Made by a program: the position numbers and the translations under genes
Notes under the pieces: model-generated
Database searches by the model: none
What the model saw: only the letters and a program-made list of their open reading frames with translations
Told to the model about the DNA's origin: nothing
Shown: in pieces, positions 50,857 through 60,785 of the stretch
Layout: every line of letters starts with the position of its first letter
How positions within the stretch are numbered: the stretch's first letter is position 1
Origin: Typha latifolia
Taxonomy: Eukaryota > Streptophyta > Magnoliopsida > Poales > Typhaceae
Assembly (NCBI GenBank): GCA_019914945.1
Contig: CM034102.1
Coordinates: forward strand, 17,845,501-17,909,500
DNA length: 64,000 nucleotides
Reading direction: 5' to 3'

Positions 50857-52130
50857 ATTCAGTCTTCCCTCCTAGAACTTGTGCTTCCGGACAGATGCCG
50901 TGACTCTGAAATAGCACTCAAGTCGATGGGAGAGTACAGGACGAGATGCAGATTCATGATTAAAAAGCAGCAGCGAAATGTTGGCTGTACAGGTTCTTGC
51001 TTGTGGATGTTGTTGTCCGTATAATTTATGCTGGTGCTGGTTGTGGGAGGGCGTTTGGAGTTCAGGATCGTGCCTTTTATAAGGGATACCATGCTTTTAC
51101 TTGTATCCTTATAAAAGCCCCCGGTAGGATAGAAATTTTTTAATTTCCAATGCAATTTGGTACATAAAAGATATATTTTGGAGTAGGGCATGTATACAGG
51201 ATATATAGTCAGTTCTTACTTTATCACCTATTGCGTTTGTCTCTCTTCTCTCTTTCTTGTAGTTAGGCAAAATGGGGGTTGTAAAATGTGATAATTGTAT
51301 CAATTGGTTTCTGGCTTCATCCCAAATTATGTAACAGAAATATCTACCTCGTCGTATTTTATTTAGATTGATCGTACTTCAAAATTATGCAATTCATGTT
51401 TTGTTTTAGTTTGATTGCACTCCAAAATTCTGCAGTTGAGGCCACGGCAATATAACGAAGCAAACAACTCGTATGCGCTCGTACCAGCAACGAAACTGAC
51501 ATAAGCAAGAGCGACCATGTCCAAGTAAATACAGTTAGCATCAGATTCCGTATCATACGACGATGAAACTCATAGCCCTAGCCCTATTTAATTCAGCTGC
51601 CGGATCCTGGCATGGATGGCTTCGACCAATCATATGATAAGCAAGCAAGAGAAATTACTATCAAATTCACACGGTCACGATTTGAATTTAGTGCTCAAGG
51701 AAACCAATTCCAAATGCAATACTATGTCAAGGTAATCTACTCAGGAGCCTTCTAAACAAGAGTTAAACCTCATAAAATATTAAGGCTTTATTTGCTTTGA
51801 AGCTAAGCCCCAAACTCGATTAGTTAATCTCATTTTTTAGCCTACATGTCTTGGAGAGTATAACTTGATTAGATATAAAAAAGATAAAAAAAAAATTTAA
51901 TTACTAAACCAATTTACAGGTCCTTGAATTAGTTTAAGGAGAGTCCTAAACTCAATGCAAATAAGACCTAAAAGCCGAATACAATTGCTATCTTGGAGTA
52001 CCATCCGTCAATTTCCTTTGGGCCATTGCTACTCATCTCCAAACAAATGTTCCTGAATAAATAGCAGTACTTTACATCAACACTATTATCTAATGCCACA
52101 TACAAGTGTAATCCAAAGCTCAAGGAACTT
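50857..52130. other. Convergent intergenic region
   Basis: Between the end of the UBP pseudogene (plus) and the end of the TTC4-like gene (minus). Probable former 3' UTR of the UBP gene around 50857-51200, which still looks like normal leader/trailer sequence. Small open frames here have no recognisable content. Confidence 0.45.
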
Positions 52131-55047
52131 TCAAGGTGGAGACCATTTTCCAGCTCTGAACCCCTTGTAGAAACTAGATTTCTTTGAAACGACAAAGAAC
52201 ACTACAGAAAGCAACACAAAACCAAAGCATGAGATTGACTAATGCCACTGACTTAAAAGATGACTATGATAAAACATGAGCTCTGTTGAACAACATAAAA
52301 GAAACAAACCTGGAATTGCAGGGATGATATAATCTGCGTGCTGCAAGACCTCTAAGAGAGTCTTTCTCTCATTCACTTTGACCCATTTACCGTAGTCATT
52401 GCCTGCACATTGGTGGAATTTTATCAAGTCTCCATAGCCATATATTCCCAAAAAAGATAAAAGGAATGAAAGATCAAGGTGAATCTTGCAAGATCCTGAT
52501 AAGCTCACAGCCTACAAGAACTTCAACACCTCTGAATTTCCAATGAACTTCTAACTCATTTAAAAGAGCAGGTAACAATTAGTTGCCAATTTGGCAGCAC
52601 GAACAAACACACATAAAGCCCCTGTTTTAACCTTAATCATTAACTTTTTTATGCCTAGGTAGAAGAAAATGTTGGACTTTAGAAAAATCTTCATTTCTGC
52701 ATTACTGCTGTAATACACATCAAACTTTATAATTTATCCATAACTACAAGATAAAGTTCTCATCTTCTACCATTGATGGACTTAGCACTCACCATAAGCT
52801 ATTTTCGGACTCATTTATCAGGGAATTGAATTATTAATTATACAATCTAAGAAAATTGATAGATTTGATACATGACTCAGCATTTGTCAAATATGGGGAA
52901 ATACAAAGATTTTGTTATATATATTAAAAAAAAATCTACTCCTAGTATCAGGGAAATAAATCATGAAAGGAGAAAGGGAAACAAGATACTAAATAGCTAG
53001 ACACAAGACAACAAGAATATGGATGGGAAAGTAACATATATAACCAATGAGTCTCTCTCCCTCTGACTTCTGCTGATATGATATGATAACTTCTGATATG
53101 TGATATCTCCCATCACTTGAATTAGGGGAAAAAGGAAAAGTGTATAAAAGAAGGGCAAGGTTGAGGCATACTTGCTGGCGAAGGTGGATTCCCTACATCA
53201 TATTCTCCATCTTTTTCCGCAAAAAGACTGTCTGCAAAGGAATCCAAAGTGCCCTCAAGGAGATACTTCAGAACTTCTCTCTTTGGCAAAAGAGTGCCAA
53301 TGCCAGCCTATTTTGTCAGAATCAAAGAAAAACCAATTAAATTACAAATTTAATAGTGTCCAGATGCCAGAGCTCCCGAGATCTTCTCAGAAGCCTAGCA
53401 AAAGTTGCTGCATTTGCAATAAACTCAAGTCTCAAAAATAGAGAAGTGTGAAGTGACTCATAAATTCACCGCCTTGCAATGAACTTCCATTCTCATTGAC
53501 TGATGGTATAACCTTTCCTTTTGGAACTCCAAGGTGACCAGGTAACTCAAAAGGTTAGAGACTCACCTGATAGTACAATTCAACAGTGTCCCTCGTGTAA
53601 GCATGATCTGTATCCCATGGTAATGGCAGAGAACTCTCTGAAAACATGTATAATCGTTATGGATATCTCAATTTGCAGATGTTCTATCAGACATGTACGT
53701 AAAGTATATAGAAACACATAATATATGTAGCATCAGTATATAAGGATATAATGTCAAGATGAGATGAGAATGTATCAGCCTCGCAGAACTCCTCTATAAA
53801 ATCACTTGACATGACCTCTGCATAAAGAAGAAGAACAGGCCAGTGAAGAATACTGCCTCCATCTAATGTTGGTTTTTTTAACCCAGTAAGTTCTTGATAG
53901 ATTGCCTTTCCAAGTTTCAGCCCTCTCTTCTCTATAGTAGAGGCAAGATCCTAGACATATCACATGAAAGTAAGTTTGGCTGCATGTGGTAAGAAAAATG
54001 TCCTAGCAAAAGACAAACCTTTGCTGAAACCACCAATTTTGAAACTTTGGCCTTGCGATATTCTTGTTCTCTCTTACATGCATCAACTTGTGATGATAAC
54101 TTTTTAAGCTCCTCATTAGAAGGGAACTGTTCATGTCCTTTTTTGCAGAATGCTGCTGCTTCAGTCAGTAGGTTTAAAGAGAATGCAGCCTTGGCTGCCC
54201 GATAGTATGCCTAGATACAATTTTGATATATTAGAATCTAAAAAATAAATTCAAATCCTTCCAAACCAAAGTCAAAAAGTAATATAACACATAGGGTTTA
54301 CATAATTAACAGCTGAGAAATAACGGCAAGACGAATCAAGCTACATATTTTAAGTGACCTCATAATTAGCGCAAACTGCATGCAAGTGTTGTTCATGCGC
54401 ATACGTGATCAGTGCGTCAATTTGCATATTCAATGCATGTAGGGGAGTGGGCAGCACAGCAAGAGCCTTACCTTTACATTCGATGAGCATAGCCTGATCG
54501 CTTCCTCAGCATCCATAAGAGAACGCCTATAATTTCCCAGTAGCAAATTTACATGTGCACGATTTGCAAAGAGGATCGAGTTATCCGAGTCACTTAAAGC
54601 TTTCTGATTTATGGCCCTCGTATAGCAATCAATAGCATCTACATAATGCTTTTTACCCATCTTGACAAACTGGTTACCTTGCTCCTGAACGACAAATGTT
54701 ATAGCAAAGTAAAAGAAAAAAGAAAAGCATATCTAGGTCTCACACAATCTAAGGACACTTTTACTTGCAAGATTTCAATTCATGCTAGACTAATAAAGCG
54801 TGTTTAAAAGACTGTAGGTCGTCTATTGTACCCTCTTTCTTTTCAAGATTGACCATACTATAAATCTATATGTGAATATAATTTTATGATCGAAGTTGGG
54901 AAAAGAAGAAGTGGGGGAGGAGGCCGGAAGAAAGGATAAGACCTTGAGCTCGATAGCGGCGGATTCCTTGAGGGCGGCGATGGCTTCTAAATCCGCCCTC
55001 TCGCTATCCGTTACGGGTTCGGAGCCCGCCTCCATCAACAGCGCCAT
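52131..55047 (-). CDS. TTC4: TTC4/CNS1-like TPR co-chaperone
   Basis: Eight exons: 55047-54943, 54684-54472, 54210-54019, 53950-53750, 53647-53567, 53307-53172, 52402-52310, 52201-52131; 363 residues. The TPR block begins at EQGNQFVKMGKKHYVDAIDC (residue 36) and includes ILFANRAHVNLLLGNYRRSL and AYYRAAKAAFSLNLLTEAAA. The C-terminal part, with LTGLKKPTLDGGSILHWPVL, SSLPLPWDTDHAYTRDTVEL, KWVKVNERKTLLEVLQHADY and SFYKGFRAGKWSPP, is the 'wheel' domain of the TTC4/CNS1 family. Members bind Hsp90/Hsp70 through the TPRs; this role is by homology. Intron 4 (53749-53648) has no GT-AG solution. It only keeps frame as an AT-AC intron, giving HLDIMFSESS across the joint. The tRNA-Arg gene lies 106 bases upstream on the other strand. 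Confidence 0.93.
53648..53749 (-). other. U12-type AT-AC intron of the TTC4-like gene
   Basis: 102-nt intron on the minus strand. The 5' end is ATATCCTTA (U12 AT-AC donor consensus ATATCCTTT). The 3' end is ...GATTATAC. A branch-like TCCATAAC (consensus TCCTTAAC) lies eight bases before the 3' end, a typical U12 distance. Splicing at these sites joins GACATT to ATGTTT in frame and rebuilds a conserved family segment. Confidence 0.88.
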
Positions 55048-55153
55048 CTCGCTCTCCTTTCTTCTCCCTGCGGATGGAAACAACAGAGCAGAGTTTATAG
55101 CAGGATGAAGGTTAAAGAATTTAATATTTGACTCTCTCTTAATTGCTAAAACA

Positions 55154-55226
55154 GCGCCTGTAGCTCAGTGGATAGAGCGTCTGTTTCCTAAGCAGAAAGT
55201 CGTAGGTTCGACCCCTACCTGGCGCG
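55154..55226 (+). tRNA. tRNA-Arg (anticodon CCT)
   Basis: 73 bases fold as a complete cloverleaf: acceptor GCGCCTG/CTGGCGC (one T-T mismatch at the sixth pair), D arm GCTC…GAGC, anticodon stem TCTGT/GCAGA (the innermost T-G is a wobble) with loop TTCCTAA, T arm GTAGG-TTCGACC-CCTAC. Anticodon CCT at 55187-55189, so it reads AGG codons for arginine. Internal A and B boxes are intact (TAGCTCAGTGG; GGTTCGACC). No intron. A T-run 10-11 bases downstream can end Pol III transcription. Discriminator base is G. Confidence 0.96.
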
Positions 55227-55343
55227 TACAGATTATAATTTTTCACTTCGGCCCTTATAATCTTATATTTACAATTTAGCTCGGTCTAACTTAATATTTT
55301 TGTTTTGACCCATTAATGTTTCACTTCTTTTGAGAGTTGGTCC

Positions 55344-55351
55344 AGTTCGTC
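55344..55351 (+). repeat. Left 8-bp target-site duplication of the hAT element
   Basis: AGTTCGTC directly before the element end TAGGGGTGT; the identical 8-mer follows the right end at 60314-60321. Confidence 0.95.
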
Positions 55352-55364
55352 TAGGGGTGTAAAC

Positions 55365-55580
55365 GAGCCGAGCCTTAGCGAGCCGGCTGCTGCTCAGGCT
55401 CGGCTCGAAATTAATTTCGAGCTTCTTTATTGGGCTCAGGCTCGGCTCACCTCAGCTCGAGCCGAGCCTGAGCCGAGCCTGATCGAGCTCGAGACCGAGT
55501 CTGAAACAAGCCTATTATCAAGCCTCATTTCGAGCCGAGCTGGCTCAAGCTGGACCGAGCCCAAGCCGAGCCACAACATA
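55365..55580. repeat. Left subterminal GAGCCGAGCC/CTCGGCTCG repeat cluster of the hAT element
   Basis: Many copies of GAGCCGAGC and its reverse complement in both orientations, able to fold into long hairpins. A matching cluster sits at the other end (60140-60300). Confidence 0.85.
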
Positions 55581-55714
55581 TTTAAAGAGAAAAAAGCTGA
55601 AATTGAATAACAAATTTTATCTGTACTCTGTAGATAAAATAAAAGCCAACCAAATTGACTATAAAATTTAAAATTAATCTCTGATTAGCAACCACACCCA
55701 TTTTACAGGTAAAT

Positions 55715-55990
55715 ATAATAAAAGCCAATCAAATGAACTTAACTTAAATTATACAGAACCTTACTAAAACTAAGCAAATTATCATACCAATTGTAAAATA
55801 TTAACATAAATTTATCAAAATTTGGCTCAAAATAATCACACCAATTTCAAAAATTTTACTAGTAAACATAACAAAAGCCAACCAAATGAATTTAACTTAA
55901 ATTATACAAAATTTACTAAAGTCAAGCAAATTAACACACTAATTGCAAAATATTAACATATGGTAATTCATTAAAATTTGGCTCAAAACA
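55715..55990. repeat. ~155-bp direct repeats inside the hAT element
   Basis: Two AT-rich copies, starting near 55715 and 55868, share AAAAGCCAA(T/C)CAAATGAA, TTAACTTAAATTATACA and AAAATTTGGCTCAAAA. A partial third copy begins near 55637. They lie downstream of the transposase. Confidence 0.7.
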
Positions 55991-56461
55991 AATCCAAATT
56001 TTGATATGACATCCAAATCATAAGTCTATCACTTGCAAAATATTACAATATAAGTACTTAACTTATATCTTGCCAAATATTACAATAAAATCTGATAACA
56101 TGCCAAATATTATAACTAAATTTATTTGGCACTCTCAACTCTGAAGTCTTAACACTAAAAAGAAGCTTCATCCTAGAACTGCAAAAAAAAAAAAAAAAAA
56201 AGTTAATTGCAACTTAAACATCATGCAACTAGTATAAACAAACAATAATAGGAAAAGACATACAATATATGATACCTAAAGATCAAACTACATTTGGAAT
56301 CCTCACAAACACATTATCCATTGCCGGTACCTAAATAAAATAAGATTATAAAAAAGAAGTCAGCAATAGTTTATAAAAGCATAAAATGAAAAAAATTTAT
56401 TATGAGAAGTATAGTACACATACCCTAGAAGAGCTGATTTGTTTTTCAATGATTCTCTAAT

Positions 56462-58443
56462 CTAATTTCCTCCACATACCAAAGCCTCCACTGTCTCGGA
56501 AGACAAAGAGCTTCGAAAATTATTTAGAACTCTACCACCGGCGCTAAAAGCTGATTCAGATGCAACAGTGGAAATAGGAACCGAAAGGATATCTCGAGCC
56601 ATTTTGGAAAGAATAGGAAATTTCAACATGTTTAGTCTCCACCATTCTAGATAATCAAACTTGTCAATCAAACTTGTAGTCTGCTCCTCTAAGTATATTT
56701 CTAATTCAGATTTTAGAGGTTCAACTGCATTTGTTGATTCCAAAAAAATTTTAAACTCTGCTTGACCTTCTGATCCTTTAGCACCAATCAAGTCATCACT
56801 CTTATCAAGTTGAGATATATCATTCATTCTATTATTTTCACCTGATGCATTCTCAAGTTTATATGATTCAAAAATAGTATACAACACTCTGTGGACCCTT
56901 TGCATGTTTATTTGAGCTTCTGCAAAGCAATATATTTTTGGAAAACAAAAATTAATAAGCTTCATTTTGTATCGGGGATATAATATCGCCGCTTTGCCAA
57001 TAACATATCACATTCTTCCCAATACTTATCAAATTTCTTTCTCATTTCTATAGCCATATCCTTCAAAAAGTAGAATTCACTTTCACATCCTTTATTTAAA
57101 GCTTCTTTCACTTTCCATAAATCAATCAAAAATAGATTTGCAGTAGGATATGAACTTCCCGATATAATTTGAGTAACATCATAAAAATTTTTCAAATATT
57201 CATAGACTTTTGCAGCTTTAAACCAATCATCTTCTGAAGGTAGCCATTTGTAATTTGCATCTCTCGTTGCATATTGTTCAAAAACTTTTTGGTACACAAA
57301 AGCATGCTCTAACATAACATATGTAGAATTCCAACGAGTTGCAACATCCAAAGCTAAACCCTTAGAAGTAGGAACAGAGAGTTGTCTTGCAATTTCACCA
57401 AATTTGTACATACGCGAAGGACTCTTTTTTAAGTAAGTAACACTGCATCTGATATTTTCAATGACATCTTGAATGACATGGATCCCATCTTGAACAACTA
57501 GATTTAAAATATGAGCACAACATCTAACATGAAAAATAAGCCCCTTGAAGTACAATTTATCTCTAACTTGAAAGTTATTCATAATAGTCTTAGCAGCAAC
57601 ATCATTGGCGGAGGCATTGTCTAAGGTAATAGTTGATACTTTATCCTCTATTTCCCAAGCAATTAAACAATCAATAATAGCATCTGAAATAGCAACTCCA
57701 GTGTGTGGAGGTTCCAATTGACAAAAGTTGATAATGCGTTTTTGTAAAGTCCAATCAAAATCAACAAAATGAGCAGTCAAAGACATATACCCAATATTTT
57801 GATTTGAGGTCCACAAATCTGAAGTCAAACTAATTCTATAAGTTCCTTTCAAAAGCAATTTCACTTCTTCTTTTGCAGATTCATATACTTTCATAACATC
57901 ACTTCTCATTGTGTTTCTAGAAATCCGTTCATAACGTGGGTTAAGAACCTTCAGAAGAATATTGAACCATGTATGCTCAACCATATTAAAAGGATACTCA
58001 TGTACCATCATCATTTTTGCCATTATTTCTCTCACCACATTTTGGTTGTATCCTGATGAAATAGTTTTGAGATAATTTTCTTCTATAGCTGAAGTCCCAG
58101 TAATACTAGATGCAGAAGCAAAAGAAATTTTTTTTTGTCCTTTGCCTACCAAACCAGTGCAAAATTTCACATGTCTTTTTATTTGTGAAGTTGTGCCTTG
58201 CTTAGGAACACTAAATAATGACGGGCAATTATTACATCGATACTTTTCTATCTCTTCTCCATTTTCTTTCACTTTAACCCGCTTGACATACAACCATACA
58301 TCAGAAGTTTTTCTTCTCCCTTTCTTTTGACTATTACTTTCTTCTTCCTTGTTAGTTTCATTATCCTCTTCACCAATATCAATTTCAATAGGTTCATTTT
58401 CACTAATAGCATCAGAAAGATTCTTAGTTACTGACTCTGACAT
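56462..58443 (-). pseudogene. hAT transposase, BED zinc finger (RICESLEEPER-like), one frameshift
   Basis: Two frames make up one transposase. 58443-56962 (493 codons) starts MSESVTKNLS, has an acidic N-terminus, then a BED finger (W50, C70, C73, H91, C95), the DLWTSNQNIGYMSLTAHFVD catalytic-core segment and RWNSTYVMLEHA. It runs out of frame around 56985, where the family consensus ('DPRYKM') continues in the next frame. 56965-56462 then gives MKLINFCFPKIY and the C-terminal hATC dimerisation region (YLEWWRLN, FPILSKMARDILSVPISTVA, SESAFSAGGRVLNNFRSSL). A single-base loss at about 56985-56990 explains the break. An acceptor (TATGTAG) just before the ATG suggests an upstream non-coding exon. 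This copy probably makes no full transposase. Confidence 0.88.
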
Positions 58444-58990
58444 CTACATAAAAAAACAAAAAACAGAAACAGAAATACTGCTTAAATTTTTATAATACTT
58501 AATTAGTAAAAACAAAAATAGATGTGACATACAGTTAATACTTAATAGCCAAGAGAAATAGCATATCAAATCATCTACAAGGACATACTCTTTAGTACCA
58601 TAAGAAAGAAAAGAAAAAGAACTCTTTTGGTACATGGTTTAATGAGGAGTGCAAATCCCTAGAAAAGCAAAACTGTTATTGTGTTGACTAGGCATAATAA
58701 ATTTGCAATTATGCTCCATGGTCTGGGGAATCTAATTTCTCATGAAAATATTCAATTTCATTTACATTACTTTTAGCTGCAACTACTTAATCGACACAGG
58801 CATGTTTTGGTTTTGGTTGCAAGGCCTAATAAAGGGCCAGCTGAATTGATGCGCCAACTAATTCCAACTCACTAGGGCAGAAGGAAGCAATTTTTGGGCC
58901 ATTAGGGTAACCCTACACTAGAGTAATAAGAGAAACTTTTGCCTTTTGGCCCTGGCTTTGTGATGGCATGAACAGGTAAGGATCCTTGTA

Positions 58991-59214
58991 CCTAATATCT
59001 ACAAGAACTTATAGAAGATTGCTCAAGCTTATCTTCAGTTAAGCATTGAAGATAAGCTTGAGCAGCAGTACTAGATATCCATGTATCATCCATTTATTGA
59101 GTATAATGGAACACCAGTAGATTTAAACAACCTAATATCTACAAGAACTTATAGAAGATTGCTCAAGCTTATCTTCAGTTAAGCATTGAAGATAAGCTTG
59201 AGCAGCAGTACTAG
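58991..59214. repeat. 140-bp-spaced identical repeats, each holding a 17-bp-arm hairpin
   Basis: An 84-base block (58991-59074) is repeated exactly at 59131-59214. Each copy contains a perfect inverted repeat with 17-base arms (GCTCAAGCTTATCTTCA and its complement) around a nine-base loop, at 59021-59063 and 59161-59203. A partial third copy of the flanking words follows at 59220-59252. Confidence 0.9.
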
Positions 59215-59779
59215 TTTTATACTTATAGAAGATTTAAACAACCTAATATCCATTTTAGTATAAGCTGTTTTATACTAAGTATATTACTAAACAATAAATT
59301 ATCTCAGTACTAGTTTACTAATATCTATTTCTCTATTATTTTTCTTCTTCTTTTCCATCAAATATTACTCTTATTATCATTTCAAAATGTAACTTAGTCA
59401 GACTATCTTTACACCACCGTATCGGTATACAAATTACAACTAGACGATATAATAATCTAAATCAGTATAAGCTCTCTCATTAAAAATTAGCATAACTAAA
59501 CTAGTACCCCAAGTAAAGTACATGACAGTACTAAATTAAAATGAAACCAAACTATAGGAGGTTAAACTGCAATTTACCTTTGTTCTTATACCGGGTGTGC
59601 ACCTATGCAATATATAATTCCGAGAAATTGGCAGACGAGGTTAGTTTCTCAAACTAGTAAGTAGAGAAATCATGCCTAATTCGGAAAGATTAAAGCGCCC
59701 TTAACATTAAAATGATATAGAAAGTATAATACTACAAACGAGTAAGTAGAGAAATCATACCTCTTGCCTGGTCGATGGA

Positions 59780-60060
59780 GGAGGATGACGCGGCGGCTTA
59801 GAGAAGGAATGGTGAGGCTACGAGCGGCAACGGCTTGGAGAAGGGAGGTGAGGCGACGACGCAACGACGACGGCTTGGAGAAGGGAGGTGAGGGCGACAA
59901 CGCGTCGGCGACGGCTTGGAGAAGAAATGGTGAGGTGAGGCTACGATGGCTTGGAGAAGGGAGGTGAGGCGACGGCTTAGAGAAGGAATGGTGAGGTTAC
60001 GACGCGACGACGACGCCTTGGAGGAGGAAAGTGAGGCGGAGCTTCGCGGGAGGAGAACGA
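59780..60060. repeat. GC-rich minisatellite upstream of the hAT transposase
   Basis: Degenerate units around GGCTTGGAGAAGGGAGGTGA and GGCGACGACG recur about six to eight times. The run creates long open frames on both strands (e.g. 60076-59798 minus) that are repeat artefacts. Confidence 0.75.
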
Positions 60061-60139
60061 TGCGGCGGCCAGACAAGAGTTTTGGTCTTTTGGAGAAGGA
60101 AAGTGAGATTTGGGGATTAGGGTTTTATTATTCACTTTT

Positions 60140-60300
60140 ATACCGAGCCTATCGAGCCGAGCCCGAGCGAGCCGGCTTCAGCTCAGGCTCGGCTCGATAG
60201 TGATTTCGAGCCTATTTCAGCAGCTCGGGCTCGGCTCAGCTCTGGCCGAGCTGAGCCGGACTCGAGCTACAGTCGAGCCGAGCCCGAGCTGCTCGACAAG
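60140..60300. repeat. Right subterminal GAGCCGAGCC/CTCGGCTCG repeat cluster of the hAT element
   Basis: Counterpart of the left cluster, with GAGCCGAGCCCGAGC and CTCAGGCTCGGCTCG words up to about 15 bases from the right terminus. Confidence 0.85.
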
Positions 60301-60313
60301 CTTGACACCCCTA

Positions 60314-60321
60314 AGTTCGTC
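60314..60321 (+). repeat. Right 8-bp target-site duplication of the hAT element
   Basis: AGTTCGTC directly after ACACCCCTA; the sequence on both sides reads continuously (…GGTCC-AGTTCGTC-CCAAACTC…) once the element is removed in thought. Confidence 0.95.
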
Positions 60322-60785
60322 CCAAACTCTCTTCTAAATTTTATTTCGAGTTAAATGCATTTTATCCCTTAATCTAAAAGTCTCATATTAGTTAACTGAG
60401 GGGTAGTTTGGTCAAAACACTCTTTTGCATCTAAAGTCTAAACGGTCACGAAATTTGAATTCTTCCCATCTCCACCGTCCATCGACTATCTTCACACCGT
60501 CCATCAAAGGAGGAGTAAATATAATACAAGAAAAAGGACAACATCTTTTGAATCTCCTCCGCCTCTCCACTCTCCTTCCCTACCTGAGTGACTGAGTTCC
60601 TTCCTGTTTCTCCTCCTAAATCGCCATCACTCCTCCGATTCAGGTGTTCAGAAACCCTAAAGTTTTTCTATTACAAGACTCTCTTTCCCTCTTTCTCCCT
60701 CTCTCTCTGCGGTCGCCGCTTGTTAGGGTGCTCAGATAGCCGATCTCTATTTTACTATTCTAGGGTTTGATTTCTGATCATTAGG
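60322..60785 (+). promoter_or_regulatory. KIN-12 kinesin promoter and 5' UTR
   Basis: Upstream of the kinesin start. Contains a telo-box AAACCCTAA at 60652-60660 and a pyrimidine-rich CT run around 60676-60712 in the likely leader. Telo-boxes are frequent near starts of growth and cell-division genes in plants. The hAT element ends only 465 bases before the start codon, so it may have displaced distal promoter elements. Confidence 0.5.

Larger units (their letters stand above)
55352..60313 (-). mobile_element. Complete hAT-superfamily DNA transposon (4962 bp)
   Basis: Terminal inverted repeats TAGGGGTGT … ACACCCCTA are perfect over nine bases. The flanks carry a perfect 8-bp target duplication, AGTTCGTC, at 55344-55351 and 60314-60321, the hAT hallmark. 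Both ends have subterminal GAGCCGAGCC-type repeats, likely transposase binding sites. A BED-finger transposase lies on the minus strand (58443-56462) with one frameshift. A 5' region of GA/GGC-rich minisatellite and a duplicated palindrome lies between the right end and the transposase start. Perfect target duplication and a near-intact gene suggest recent insertion. Confidence 0.95.

Noticed and set aside
59676..60200. ORFs on both strands in the right part of the hAT element
   Set aside because: Generated by a GC-rich minisatellite; repetitive Arg/Glu or Ser/Leu/Pro peptides with no domain.
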